Of a stretch of DNA of 58,616 nucleotides, positions 34,884 to 46,199 are shown one piece after another. This DNA comes from Pleurotus ostreatus/Saccharomyces cerevisiae fusant (Eukaryota; Opisthokonta), in NCBI GenBank assembly GCA_024196135.1, contig JAMQCK010000122.1:1-58616 (forward strand). Reading direction: 5' to 3'. Under the pieces are notes generated by a model. It was not told the origin of the DNA. It ran no database searches and was given only the letters and a program-made list of their open reading frames with translations. The first letter of the stretch is position 1. The number at the start of each line of letters is the position of its first letter. The translations under genes were made by a program, and so were the position numbers.

Positions 34884-36275
34884 CTAGCGCGAACGTACCA
34901 TGGGCATCACGCGCTCGAGCTCGTCCCAGATACCCGGCTCGACAGGCGTATCCCAGTAGTCCTCCACCTTCTCCTTGTCCAGTCCCTTCACCACCCGCTC
35001 CGTGGCCAAGTCGTTCGACACGCGCTTGAGGCTGGGGAACAGCGAGACGAGGAACTTGGCGAGAAGGACGGGATCGTAGTGGGGTACGTGGGCGCCGTAG
35101 TTCCTGTCCGAGCGCCCAAGGGCGCGCCAGAGGACGAGGACGAGGGGATTGCACGACGCGACGGTGGCAAGGGAAGCAGCAGAGCGAGGGCGGAGGTAGT
35201 AGTGTCCCCCCGCACCCTCATTCGGCACGTCCAGCGCGCACAGCGGCAGCGCGATGAACTCCAGCTTCGGGCAGTGCTTCGCAAGCGGCACGAGCGCGCC
35301 CAACGTCAGACACGACGCCCCCGTCGCATGCGGGGTCAGCACGAGCGTCTGCAGCGCCGGCCACGCGCGCGCCACCGCCGCCACATCCGCGTCAAACAGC
35401 TGCACCGGGCCCGTGATCTCGACGTGCGCGAGGTGCGTCAGCGCGCGGTAGCCGGGGAGGACGTCGAGGAGGGTGCGCTGGAGCGCGCGCCGGCCGTCGA
35501 GCGCGTGCACGCGGAGGCGGCGGAGTGTGGGCGGCGCGGGGAGGCGCGCGAGGTCGGCGAGGCGCACGTCGAGCGTGGCGTCCTCGAGGCGGGCGGCGAG
35601 CGGGTGCGCGAGGACGTGCTGCGCGAGCTCGGGCGCGCAGTCGCGGAGGCGGAGGTGGCGCGGGGAGGGGTGGGCGGCGAAGAGCATGGAGAGGAAGGCG
35701 CGGGTGAGCGTTGTGGCGAGGGGGTCCGCGCTCTCGGGTCGGGGTACGAGCTGGGTGAGGGTCAGGGTCTGGAGCTTGGGGAGGAGGTTGGTGGGTGGCG
35801 GGCAGGCGACGATGGCGCGCTGGATGCATTCGGGTGGAGCGCCGAATAGGGTAAGACGTCGGACGGAGCACGATCGGGTGAGGACATTGGTCCAGTCGGA
35901 GGCGCGCAGTGCACGGCGGAAGGCCTGGCGGGGTCAGCGACGAGCGATGAAGGAGGAGTGCCCACATACGAGTGTCTGCTTCTCCACCCTCCTCCTTGAT
36001 GGGGTCTAATCTCTTCGTGAGTCGTCATCCCGCGCGCACACGCCCGGACTCACCATCGTCCACGCATCCGGCGGCATGAGCATCAGCAGCGGCGCCAGCC
36101 CCGGCATATCCTCCCAAAGCACCACATCCGCCACCACATGCCACGCCCTACACACCAGCGCCGCACGCGACAGATCGCGCCTGCTCAGGCGCCCGTCGCG
36201 GAAGATCTCGAAGAGCAGCTCGGGGATGGCGAGGCGCGGCGGCCCGGGCGGTGGCGGGCGACCGAAGACGAACAT
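34884..36275 (-). CDS. F-box/LRR-like protein
   Basis: Predicted SCF adaptor. The first exon starts MFVFGRPPPPGPPRLAIPE and carries an F-box (LLFEIFRDGRLSRRDLSRAA, VCRAWHVVADVVLWEDM). A 12-codon mini-exon (about 35999-35964) is inferred because it alone joins the first exon to the large last exon in frame. The last exon (about 35937-34884) begins AFRRALRASDWTNV and holds leucine-rich repeat-like segments (PSPRHLRLRDC, PPTLRRLRVHAL, WPALQTLVLTPHA, CPKLEFIALPLC). About 450 aa. The ATG nearest the F-box was chosen; an upstream in-frame start at 36605 would add an arginine-rich stretch without family support. The target is unknown. Confidence 0.65.
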
Positions 36276-36916
36276 CGCGGGCGGGTAAAGGAGTATCGGG
36301 AGAGGAAGGAGCGGCGGCAGGAGTGATAAGGTATGTACGTGCGAGAGAGCGTGGAGTCTCGCTTGGGGGTCGGCATCAAGCGCGCCGCGCGGTGGCGGCG
36401 CGGTATGGCGAGCACGTGGACCCACGTGAGGGCGGTTCGACTTGGCGAACAGCGGATTCCTTCGCTCTCGTCGTAGTCGGGGAACCTCGACGCTCCTTAG
36501 CCGCCGGGAGGCTTCGGAGAAGGACGACAGGTTCAAGAGATGCGGGATCAGCGTGCGAGCTTGACCCCCGGCTGTGAGGTCGCGAAGCGACGCGTCAGCG
36601 AACAACGCTGATACCCCGACGGAAGGAGCGTGCGACTCCCACTAGCGAACGGGCGGCAGCGAGATGCGCGTGAGGTGATCTTGTATTGCCGATTGCTGAG
36701 AAAAATAGGGCACCATGATCTCCGCAGGATTGCTGGGGCACAGTGTGAAAGCCTCGCTTTTCCATCGACCCTTCTGCTTGACGGCCTCGAAGGGAACTCC
36801 ACGCAAGAGGAAAAGTCCGCACCGACATCAGCAGTGGCTTTGCGGAGACGCGACAGGAAAGCGTGCCGTGTGGGAGGCCGCATCTGAGCATGGTGGCGAT
36901 ATGAGGAAAGAGCCAT
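36276..36916. other. Intergenic region, nothing recognised
   Basis: Short frames on both strands only. It would hold the promoter of the F-box/LRR gene and the 3' flank of the next minus-strand gene. Confidence 0.35.
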
Positions 36917-37797
36917 TTAGGGGAGGGCGTTGTTGATCGCGAAGTGGATTAGCAGAGCACGCAGAGCCGGGTTGGTGTCGTCGGTCTCGGGTACCCAATG
37001 CACGTCCTCTCCATGCTCGGGCGCCAATTTCGAGGCAGGTAGGTGGAAGACAGTCATCACCAGGTCCCCGCTGGGTTTGGTCGTGATATGCGCGGCGGTA
37101 ATTGCCACCAAAACCAAGCTGAGGCGCTTGCGAGGGCTGGAAAAAAGGGCGCAGCGTGCGTTGCCTGGGCAGTCATGGCGGCGAGCTGTTTGTAGCGGGA
37201 AGGGGTGTAGGCAGCGTGGGCGACGTGGGCGGCGTGGAACACAGTAGGCATAAACAAGCATGCGGGTAGAGCGACATGGGCAGCGTGGGCGGCGGAAAAC
37301 GCGGTATGCAATGTAAGCAAGAAAACCGAAAGAGCCATTGCGTGATGTACATTGTACCGTCGAGATAAAAAGGATTGGTTGGCGTGATCCTATGAATAGA
37401 AGGAGCATAGGACGCACGCTTTTAAGCTGCTCTTCGCGGATGAGGTCGCGCTCGATCGTGTCCAGCCTCGCCTCACGGATGGTTGTAAGGTTGGGGAGGA
37501 TGGCTTTCTTGAGCGCGATGACCTCAAAGAGGCGGGCGCGCGCCTCGGCGTAGTAACGGACGAGTATGCGCTCGAACGAATTGTGCGGGAAAAAACTCGC
37601 GTTGGGGGGAGAGGGGAGTCGAGGCTCAGAGGAGGGAGTTTGAGCTTTTGATGCTCTTCTTCGTCACACGCTTCGTTCGCTTCCTGTTCGGCAGTAGCGG
37701 CAGCGACCTCTGCTTCGACCCGCACGAGCACGGTCAACAGCTTCGTCTTGTCAACACTGTGCTTGCCATGCAGCCATGCGAGCAGCGTGGTCGGCAC
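36917..37797 (-). CDS. Hypothetical protein, 5' end not found
   Basis: Three exon-like pieces on the minus strand: one with KTKLLTVLVRVEAEV and EQEANEA; one with FERILVRYYAEARARLFEVI and LDTIERDLIREEQLK, which looks helical; and a C-terminal one with ITTKPSGDLVMTVFHLP, GEDVHWVPETDDTN and ALRALLIHFAINNALP. A donor GTGTGA after EQEANEA and an acceptor GCGAG before FFPHN join the first two in frame. No ATG opens the first piece (only GTG at 37797), so a further 5' exon is missing or the gene is truncated. I do not recognise the family. Confidence 0.4.
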
Positions 37798-38083
37798 GCT
37801 GCTGTATAGTGGCTTCCCGAGTAGCAGTTAAGTTGCAGGAGCAGCAACGCAGGTATTCGCCAAGTCCGGTAAAGCCTCGGACAAGGGGTCAGAGAGGCGG
37901 ATTTTGGTCGGCCATCAGGAAATAGGGGCTAGTGCAGTTGTAGGTCCAGATGTGATGGAGTGTGATGATGGAGCCGTGATGAGGAAAAGGAAGGCGGAAT
38001 GGAGGTTTCATTTTGTCGCAGCTTCAAAGTTCTCTCGAGCTCAGTGCTTAGCAGTCGTGAGCATTCTCACCGAACAGTCGGTC

Positions 38084-38114
38084 CTGACGCTCTATCCGAT
38101 TGAGCTAGGCGGGC
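38084..38114 (-). pseudogene. 5' half of tRNA-Lys(CUU), truncated
   Basis: The minus strand reads GCCCGCCTAGCTCAATCGGA through GCGTCAG, identical to the first 31 bases of the three full tRNA-Lys genes, then switches to unrelated sequence inside the anticodon stem. It follows the stop codon of the 7-TM gene at the same place where the full tRNA follows the 7-TM fragment at 33763. Confidence 0.85.
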
Positions 38115-38163
38115 GATACACGAAGTGTTTTTCGACGATATTACAAAACAAATTACAAGATCA

Positions 38164-39489
38164 CTACAAGATTACGGTCACTGGTTCTTCCGTCCTGCTC
38201 CCGCTCGCAGGATCCGCGACGCTGGTCAGAGAATTGGGATAGGCCGTGAACCTGATGGCATTAGATGTATCATCCCCCTCCAATGTCGGCCGCGCCGGGT
38301 CCGCGAAGGACCTCTTGGTAGCGACGATCAGGATGATCGCAGTTGGGAAGATTCCCTGCAAGAACATCGTCAGAAAAGCGCGAGGATGTTCCAGATGCAA
38401 GCATAGACGTACGATGACATTGGGCGTGATCGCTGCCCACAGATAATAGAATCGGCCGTCACCAGTGGCAGAGCTGCGCGTCCCAATGATGAGGCAGGCG
38501 ATCTGCGCGGTGTCAGATTCAGTAGTACCATTGAAGACTGTGTAGATACCCAAAAAGCAATGTACATCGCCCCTGTCTCGATGAGTAATGGCAGGGCTCT
38601 TCCAATGCGAGGGAGTAAGCGCCAGTGATATTCTGCATTGACGTTGCGGTAGTATTGCCTGACGAGCCTGAGTACTGCTTTCTATAGCGAAAAAGTATGG
38701 ATACACACCAAGCCCTATACGCGACCAATGACGTGCTGATGATGCTGGACACCAGCACAGGAAGCAGCGTCGTCAATACGCGTGCCAATATGGACGCGGA
38801 AGCTGTCTGTCCTCGGTCATGGGCTCGGACGCCCACAACCATGTCTGCAACGCCTCCGCCTGGTGAGATAGGTCACTTCCAATCCACGATACTGTCGCAA
38901 AAGCACACACCAAGCATCCCAAACACGCATGATCCTAGCATGACGCGGACCGTCTTCGAGTACTTCCACAGTACCCAAGCTCGCCAGACGACGATTAGAT
39001 CCCCCAGAAAGAACTGCGCGCGACTCATTCAGCTGAAAGGAGTAGGGATATTTGAAGGTAGCGTGCTTACCGTGACCCGATTTCCGACGACCTGCACAAT
39101 CAAGAGCGCGCGCAGCCATCCAGCCGGTAACCGCCCGCCCAGCACCGTAATCATCTCTATATACGCCATGCGATTGACAGTGATGATGAATGTGGAGAAG
39201 ACGAAGATGGCGGTGGTCGCGATGGGGAGGAAGGAGGTCTGAGGTGGCTGATGTCTGCGTATGCGTGAGTAGTTTGCGAAGAGCGCGCAAGTGAGCGTTC
39301 CTGTACATCATGGCGACGCACGAAGAGACGAAGAGAGCGAAATGGATACCTGCAGTTCCGCATAGTCAGCCATCGCAGCGCTGGAAAATATTCTGGTATA
39401 CCATATAGTGCCATCTCGATCCCAGCACCCCAGACAAAGGTCTGTAAAAGAAGTGTATTCGCTGCGGTAAGCGGATTTTCCCTCGCCAT
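38164..39489 (-). CDS. Multi-pass (7-TM-type) membrane protein of a basidiomycete family
   Basis: Several minus-strand exons each encode a hydrophobic helix: NTLLLQTFVWGAGIEMALYG; FALFVSSCVAMMYR; IFVFSTFIITVNRMAYIEMI with ALLIVQVV; LIVVWRAWVLWKYSKTV, VMLGSCVFGMLGVCFC; VLTTLLPVLVSSIISTSLVA; and last GIFPTAIILIVATKRS, before a Ser/Thr-rich cytoplasmic-looking tail ending EEPVTVIL. This helix order and the WRAWVLW and GIFPTAIIL motifs are typical of a large uncharacterised Agaricomycete membrane-protein family. The C-terminal exons (intron about 38356-38412) are confirmed by their copy at 33.4 kb. The start at 39489 and inner boundaries are approximate. No enzymatic motif is seen; a receptor or sensor role would be speculation. 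Confidence 0.6.
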
Positions 39490-40492
39490 CGAGGTCGATG
39501 CTGTTGTTGGGGTCGTCGTGCAGAGCCAACCCGCGCGACGAGGCGCCGGCGAATCATATATGCCTCTCAAAGCCGTTACCGATAGCCATCTGCTGACGGA
39601 CGTCGCTGATTGACTTGACAGACCAACCTAATTCAGACAAGCGCATTCGGGTGACCCTTGAGTCATGGCACGTCCAAGTCGTCTAAGGACAGGCTTCGCC
39701 GTCAGCACCTTGATCGCAACCAACGTCGAAGGGTGTACTGCAGCTGAGTGATCAGTGATTAGAACGAGGGATATGTGGTCGGCGATTTGATGTCGGGTAC
39801 ATAGCGCTGGACATGGCGAAGTACGAGCTCTGGAAAGGTACGAGCCGCCTGCATCTGTCAAAAGAAGCTGTTGACTAGGATACAGCTATGTAAACGGAGA
39901 TCAGAAACACCCGCTGTCGTATGCGCCTGACGGTTATGGAGTCGTGTCCTCTCAAACGCGCAGATGTAGCCTGCTGATTTCACCAATTCACCAGACTTGA
40001 TTGGATTGCATGTCGCCACTGCGCCTCGCGACTCGCATCAGAACGGCCACGAGCGGTGTAAATCAAAGATTATCGTCCGCCTTGACACGCTTGCGGTTCC
40101 CTGTGCCGTTTGAGCACACGAGAATCTCGCCACCACTCGAACTCGTAGTCACTCACCCTGCTCTCGCCCTCCACTCCTATCGCGCTTGGACGGATTACCT
40201 ATAGGAGGATGAGTCGGTCTCACCGATAACGAGAGGGAGCCTGACCTCGCTGGCGCGGATCCCTTTGCGCATCGTAATACCCAACAGACGATGTTGGGCC
40301 AGCTCGGTGACCCGGCAGGGATGGAAGCAAATACGGCGCGCCATGACCGCGTGAAGTACTTGAATCTTTGCGTGTATCAATACGCGCGCCATGGGATACA
40401 TGCACAATTGACATACCATGGCTAGGCTGACTTCGAGAACGATGAAGAACCTGATAAGGAGCCGCTATATTACGCGTTAGCGCGTCTGCTGC
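39490..40492. other. Intergenic region, nothing recognised
   Basis: No frame above 80 codons with recognisable features. It should contain the promoter of the 7-TM gene and the 3' end of the next minus-strand gene. Confidence 0.35.
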
Positions 40493-42734
40493 TTATATCA
40501 GGAAATTTCGTACATCTACGGATGCCGAGATCTTGCGGCGGACGAGAAGCCGACCCTCTCTGCGAACCTGAAAGACCATCTTCAGTAGTGAAGAAATGAA
40601 CACCATGGACTCACTCACCTCCCCAATTGCGAGGCTCCTCCTTCACCGACCTCGACGGCGCGCCGTACTCCTGCTTCACCCCAGCGGAAGACGCACGAGA
40701 GTCAGAGCTATATCGACCATCCCGCAGATCGGGTGGGAGAGACGCGAAAGCGCGCGCGAGTTCCGGATCTGGGCGACGCTCCTCTTTGACGAAGGGGCCC
40801 CGCTCAGTCTGAAAGAAGCCGTCGCGTCTTTCCTCCTTGACGCAGGCGTCCTGTCCTTCTTGCTTCACGCGGGAACCAGACGCTTCACCACCTTGGCCCG
40901 GCGCGGAAGGCATCTCCAGCCCGCTGTAGAGCGCCCGCCATTCGTCGCTCACTGATAGGGGAAGGCGAGTCAGCTTTCCACGCCGCGCATGAGGTATCAA
41001 ATACGTACCACCCCCGTCTGCCGTACTCGTTCCCCTCTCCTCTTGCTCTATGAGTCCCTCCTCCTGCTTGACATCTGGCTCGCCCTTGATCGCGCGATCC
41101 AGTTCCGCGAGACTGGGCTTCACGTCTTCGTTGTCCTCCGTCGGCGTCGGCCATAGATTGCGTGCGTATTCGTCCTCTACAGAGCCAGTCAGCGAAAGCA
41201 TGTAGTAGAGTGCAACCAAGATAGTGAGTCGACGACGCGGTCAACTAGGCAGGCCAACGACGCCCGGCGCGCGGGAGAGAAAGTCCATCGTCGCGGATCA
41301 CTGTAGTTTGAGCAGACGAAAGCCTGACTCACCCTCCTCGTACGGATCGCGCTTGACGTCGGGTTCCGACTTAACCTGTGCTGGCGGGGGTTGGTTCGCA
41401 GGGGCCCCATCTAGCTGCGCCGGCCGCTCGTAGTGCTGGAACTCTCGGCGCTGCAGGATTGCGTCAGTCAATCCGCGCCCTCGTCCTCGATTGCTCGCGG
41501 TCAATCGAGCCCTTCAGCCGCTCCAGCGCAAAGACTCCGCGCCAGGGCATTGAGCCAGCATGACGCAGTGCGACGATTGGGACCAGACGAACACTCACCC
41601 TTCGCTCCGCCTCCTCCATCTCCCTCCTCTCCCTCTCTTCTCGCTCTCGCTGTTCCGCTTCCTCTTGAACGCCACGCAAGAAGTCCTCCGCCTGCCTTTC
41701 CCTCTCTTCCTTCTCCCTCTTCGCCTTTGCCTCCCTCTCCGCCTTTTGCCTCCTGATTCTTTCGTCTCGCTCCCCTCGTTCGCGCTTGACGGCCTCCTCC
41801 CACTCCTTCCTCGCCCCCTCCACTCGCGCCCAGTGTTCTTCGGGGATGCTAGCGAGGATACCGCTGTGGTGCGTGACGGGCTTTGAGAGAGGGCGATGCG
41901 GTGGTGGATATGGCTGGCGGATGGGGAAGTCGCGGGGGATAGCTTGATAGGTGAAAAGCGCTTCGACCCATTCTGCGGTGTAGATTAGTATACACAGACC
42001 GCGAATAGACGGTAAGTAAGTACGAAGGTGGATTTGAATAATGAAACGAAGGCAAACGAACAACATGGAAGGTAAGGAAAGGAGTAGACGAAGAGAACAG
42101 GATAGACGGAGAGAAAACAACGATGTGTTCGAACGAACTGACGCTTCCGCTCCGGGTGCCCTTGATTCTTGAAGTTATACGGGTAGATGAACGAGGCGCC
42201 GGGTAAGCCTGGTATGTCGAAAATCTCCTCCAGGAGATGGTCTCCCAAGAGCTTCTCTAGAGGGACGCTGATGGGGAACTCGACGATGACTTCGGCGTGC
42301 TGTGGTGAGGTCATGTAAGAACAGACGCGTTCGCGGGGTGAGCACGCTTTATTAGTACGCGTCCAAAGCGCATGAAAACGCTTCGAAGATTCATACGTAA
42401 CTGGGTACTTGTGGCAGGACGGAAGAGGGCTCGGATGCGCTCGAGAAGTTGGATACATAGAAGACGTACCGTTCCTTGATAGTACAGAGCGGTCGGTCTC
42501 ATCCCACTCGCAATCTCCAGCCACGCTCCAAGGTTGTTGTGGAACCCAGTCTGACTGGTCTTGTGCGTAATGCCGTCCTGCCCCCATGGGTTGACCACGA
42601 CGAGAAAGACGGCATCGCTGGGAGGCTTGTATTCCTGATGCCTGCGTGTCAGAGGAGTTCGTAGGTGGTAGACGATGCATGGAATTCCGTGAAGAAATGC
42701 ATACCTTGACTTTGAACTTCAACTTGGGCGCCAT
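40493..42734 (-). CDS. Hypothetical protein with long charged coiled coil
   Basis: Starts MAPKLKFKVK, then after an intron HQEYKPPSDAVFLVVVNPWG, GFHNNLGAWLEIASGM and ALYYQGT. Later exons give VIVEFPISVPLEKLLGDHLL and FDIPGLPGASFIYPYNF, then WVEALFTYQAIPRDFPIRQP. A highly charged Lys/Glu/Arg helix follows (about 41870-41590; EEAVKRERGERDERIRRQ), predicted coiled coil. The C-terminal third is disordered and repeats VKQE/VKEE-type words (VKSEPDVKRD, DVKQEEG, VKEERRD, VKEEP), which resemble SUMO-consensus psiKxE sites. A donor GAG/GTGAGT after NWGGE and an acceptor TTTCAG at about 40571 suggest a last exon ending DVRNFLI at 40493; without it the frame stops at 40611. The function is not recognised; a nuclear role is a guess from the SUMO-like motifs. 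Confidence 0.6.
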
Positions 42735-42977
42735 TCGACCGGGATGTGCACGGATGACGGGGGATGGAGGGCGGACGCGTGGAGCGTTTAAGCGCCGAAG
42801 GACAGGGGCGAGAGTTCGCACGGTGTGCGAAGGCGGGGAAGGGAGCGCTGCGGTCGCTGCGATGCAAGGCTTCTTGACCTCGCTTTCTTTCAATCCTTCA
42901 ATAGGATCACGGAGGACCGTACATAGCTGCGAGACAGTCGCGTGGAGACTGAAGGTGCTCAGAACGCCTCGTGTATC

Positions 42978-43065
42978 GCCCGCCTAGCTCAATCGGATAG
43001 AGCGTCAGACTCTTACATGACTAGGTGGAATCTGAAGGCTGCGAGTTCGACCCTCGCGGTGGGCT
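42978..43065 (+). tRNA. tRNA-Lys(CUU) with 14-nt intron
   Basis: The mature sequence is identical to the copy at 33763. The intron (43016-43029) is CATGACTAGGTGGA, one base longer and with one substitution. The 5' flank CGTGTATC matches the flank of the truncated tRNA at 38114. Confidence 0.9.
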
Positions 43066-43467
43066 ATTGATTCGACTGGTACATTTTTTGCTTGCTTTAT
43101 CTCTCTACTGTTGACTCTTTATACCTTGCGAGCATTGCAGTCGTCCTGGTGTCTGGCGCGATTAAACGACGGGATGGGACTTCCTAGTCTTCATAAAGGG
43201 TTTAGACTTCCTGGTCTTGAGGAAGGTCGGACGACACTATCTCAATTTATGCTTCTGGTCGATGGAATGTTGATTGGGACGAGAAACGGATATGCACGGC
43301 TTGGCAAGAAAGGGTGCACATAGCGAAAGACAGTCAACTCTGCTCGACGGGGTGATGATCACGGATCCTCGATCAGATAGTAGAGCGACAGACACGCAGT
43401 CAGTAAGTGCAAATCGTAAATGAACCTGCATCGCGCGCCAGCCCCACACCTCATAACCACATCGACC
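43066..43467. other. Intergenic region after tRNA-Lys
   Basis: A short T-run (ATTTTTTGC) about 17 bases past the tRNA fits a Pol III terminator. Near 43183-43217 the phrase GGACTTCCTAGTCTT recurs as AGACTTCCTGGTCTT. No gene. Confidence 0.4.
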
Positions 43468-45494
43468 TCATAGCTGCATCGACCCCTTCACCGTCCCGGA
43501 GCCGAGCTCCTTCCACCACTGCGTTTTCTCCTTGGCTGGTTTCGCGCCGCCCTCTCTCGCCGACTTGCCTCCTATACTCCCGCTCGCACCGGCTCCCCTC
43601 CTTACCTCCCTCGCCCCGCCCGCGTGTCGCACGACGGTCGAGAGGCCGGACGAGATGCCCTGTTTGGGATGGGGTTTGGTTTTCTTCGACGACGATGTCG
43701 ATTTGGGTTTAGAGGGCGTCCTCCACGGTGTCTCGCCGTCATCCCCCGCACCGTCCCCATCCTCCTCATCGTCCGCACCTCCTACATCATCGGCATCCGC
43801 ACTGTCCGCACCTCCTACATCATCGGCATCCGCGTCGCCGTCACCGGCTAGCGACCCATGTTTGCGTTTATTCCCCTTACTCTCGCTCCGCGCGCGCTTC
43901 CGCGCCTGCGCGGCGGCCCACGCCTCCCACTCGCGGCGGTGGATGCGGAAGACGGCCATGGTGGCGCGGGCGTCGGTGACCTGGGGGGGATGTAAGTGAT
44001 AAGTAGGGGAGGGTGTAAGTGAGGGGAGGATGTGGGTGAGGGGAGGATGTGAGTGAGGGGAGGATGTGAGTGAGGGGAGGATGTGAGTGAGGGGAGGATG
44101 TGAGTGAGGGGAGGATGTGAGTGAGGGGAGGATGTGAGTGAGGGGAGGATGTGAGTGCCGGTTATAAAGTACGCATCAGGATGAGGGGAAAGACAATGCA
44201 GGCGAGGAGAGGGATATGGGAACAAGCGGAGGAATACGGAAACAAGCGGGTAGGAACACGAGGTCGGGCGAGCGTATGGAATAGGAAATGAGAGCGTATA
44301 GGAGCATGTTCAAGGGTAGGATTAAGAAGGAGAAAGGGATGAGTACGACAAAGAAGGGACGAGTACGACAAAGAAGGGACGAGCACGGCAAAGAAGGGAC
44401 GAGAACGACAAAGATTGGCTACGCACCGAGCTATGCTCCCCCGCCTGGATCGCCATGCCCAGCTCCTGCTGCACGAGCGCGCGCAGGGCGATCCGGCTAC
44501 TGCGCACGAGCTTGAGCTTGCCCGCGAAGAACTGCGTGTCGCGCGTCTGCGCGCGCGGGTGGGAGAGGAGGAGGGCCTGGGGGTGGGGTAAGTACATGTT
44601 TGTCGAAAATTAGGGAGCTGCCGCACCTGCAGATCGTTATGCACCGCGTGCCCCACCAATATCTTATCCCTCAGCAGCTCCGCGACCTGCTTCTGCACCT
44701 CCTCGAAAGGCCGCGCGCCGAGCATGTCCTTCTCCCGCACGCCCGACACGTGCGTCCGGTAGTCCGTGACGCGCTCGCGCTGGCGGACGAAGACGTCGAG
44801 GAGGACGGCGCCGTGGAAGTTGACGAGGGAGACGCGGGCGAGGGAGGATTCGGTGCCGTCGGGGCCGACGCCGACCATCTCGCAGTCCATGGCGAGGTAT
44901 TTGCCGGGTCTGGGGAGATGGGGGTGGGCGGCAGAGGAGGGGGTGGGGACGGGGAGGGAGGGAGAGAGGGAGGGAGAGGAGGTAGGCAGGGAGGAAGGGG
45001 ATGAGGGAGGGAGGGACGGGGAGGGTTGTATAAGCGCCAGACGAGATTGGTAAGAACGGGAAGAGAAAGGACATTAGGAGGGGAGAGAGAGGTCCATCAG
45101 CAACAAGTAGATGAGAAGAGCGTGATGCACGTACTGCTTGTGCGCCTCCGTCAGTACGGTCTTCCCCAAGACCATCTGTCGCAGCGCTGCAAGCGATTCT
45201 CCGTTCTTCATATCGTTCGCTGCCGATGTACTAGGTCCAGCAGATGTCGACGCATCGTTAGCTCCCGTCCTAGGGGCACGACTGAACATGAGTTCCTCCG
45301 AATCATGCGATAGCTTGCGTCGTTTCCGTGGCTGCTCATCCGCCTGCTTCCCCTTCGATTTGTGCACGGGTTTCCCCAACGACTGCGCGCCGTTCAGCCT
45401 TCTCAGATGTACTCATCAGTCGCGCACGTACCTTCTGCAACGCCATCCAATTTGACGACGGCGCCGCCGGTGCACTTTTGCTCGTCTTCGACAT
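43468..45494 (-). CDS. REX4: RNA exonuclease 4 (REX4-type DEDDh 3'-5' exonuclease)
   Basis: Predicted nuclear exonuclease acting in pre-rRNA processing. The first exon (45494-45432) encodes the REX4-like NWMALQK; a 49-nt intron joins it to SLGKPVHKSKG and a basic KRRK segment. The catalytic core follows: Exo I AMDCEMVGVGPDG, VTDYRTHVSGV, then Exo II VGHAVHNDLQALLLSHP, DTQFF, and Exo III GEHSS joined by splicing to VTDARATM, giving the DEDDh residues. The tail after about residue 290 is basic and acidic low-complexity (KGNKRKHGS; ADADDVGGAD) and ends SGTVKGSMQL. The intron inside Exo III (44426-43981, 446 nt) is unusually long here and made mostly of two minisatellites. Core exon joins are supported by family motifs. 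Confidence 0.85.
44000..44158 (+). repeat. 17-bp minisatellite in REX4 intron
   Basis: About eight near-perfect copies of AGGATGTGAGTGAGGGG within the intron that splits the Exo III motif. Confidence 0.9.
44338..44416 (+). repeat. 20-bp minisatellite in the same REX4 intron
   Basis: About four copies of ACGACAAAGAAGGGACGAGT, unrelated in sequence to the 17-bp array nearby. Confidence 0.85.
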
Positions 45495-46191
45495 GGTGTT
45501 CTGCGGCAAACGCGATCGGCGGCTCGATCGGATCCTCCGCGCGCCGGTGCACGTGGCATCATTCAGCCGTTTTCGTCGAAACTTCCCACGGTGCGCGTTT
45601 TGCTTCCGAACATTCAACTCCGCGGAGCGTTGCGTGCAAGCCGTGCGCGTGTTGTATGTCGGCGTATCAGCAAAGCTCTGCAGAACTGTTGCGTGATATT
45701 GGTGAGTCACTTAGGCGTTCGAAGCCCTCGCTCGGAAGCAAATCATGGGAAGACTCTGGCCTGACGCGCGCTTTCAGGCGCGGCGTTGTTTGCGGAACTG
45801 CCGGACCATGCACCGTAAATCGACCGTCGAGGCTCCGTGACAGGCTGACACGCTTCTTCCGATATGCATCTTCCTTTGTTTTACGTCGATCTATCGCTCG
45901 CGCCCCGCTTCCGCAGCCAAGTCGAACTTAAAGATAGCCTTATTGGGAACAAACGCCGGGAATCTGCAATTGTCGGCGTCATTACGCCCTACTCCGCGCC
46001 ATTCAGGCCAGCCCCGCGCTATACTTGCACTGCCAAGCACAAGCCACTCCATTCAGTCGCGCTAATCAATGCGCCCGACAAACACGACACGCGCCGGCTG
46101 ATCGACCGGGCGACTCATTGTGCTCCCCTTTCAGAGACGAGGGGCGGCCATGGCGCCGAGCGGGGGCTTTCAGCGCGGGCGCGTGGCGTCA
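45495..46191. other. Divergent intergenic region between REX4 and the next gene
   Basis: REX4 runs left and the low-complexity gene runs right from here. No supported gene; overlapping frames up to 189 codons have no features. Confidence 0.4.
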
Positions 46192-46199
46192 TATATAAG
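46192..46199 (+). promoter_or_regulatory. TATA box
   Basis: TATATAAG lies about 300 bases before the ATG at 46493 and about 170 bases before a probable 5' UTR intron, a reasonable core promoter position. Confidence 0.6.

Noticed and set aside
43990..44160. CRISPR-like array
   Set aside because: Direct tandem repeats without unique spacers, inside a spliced intron of a eukaryotic gene; this is a minisatellite.
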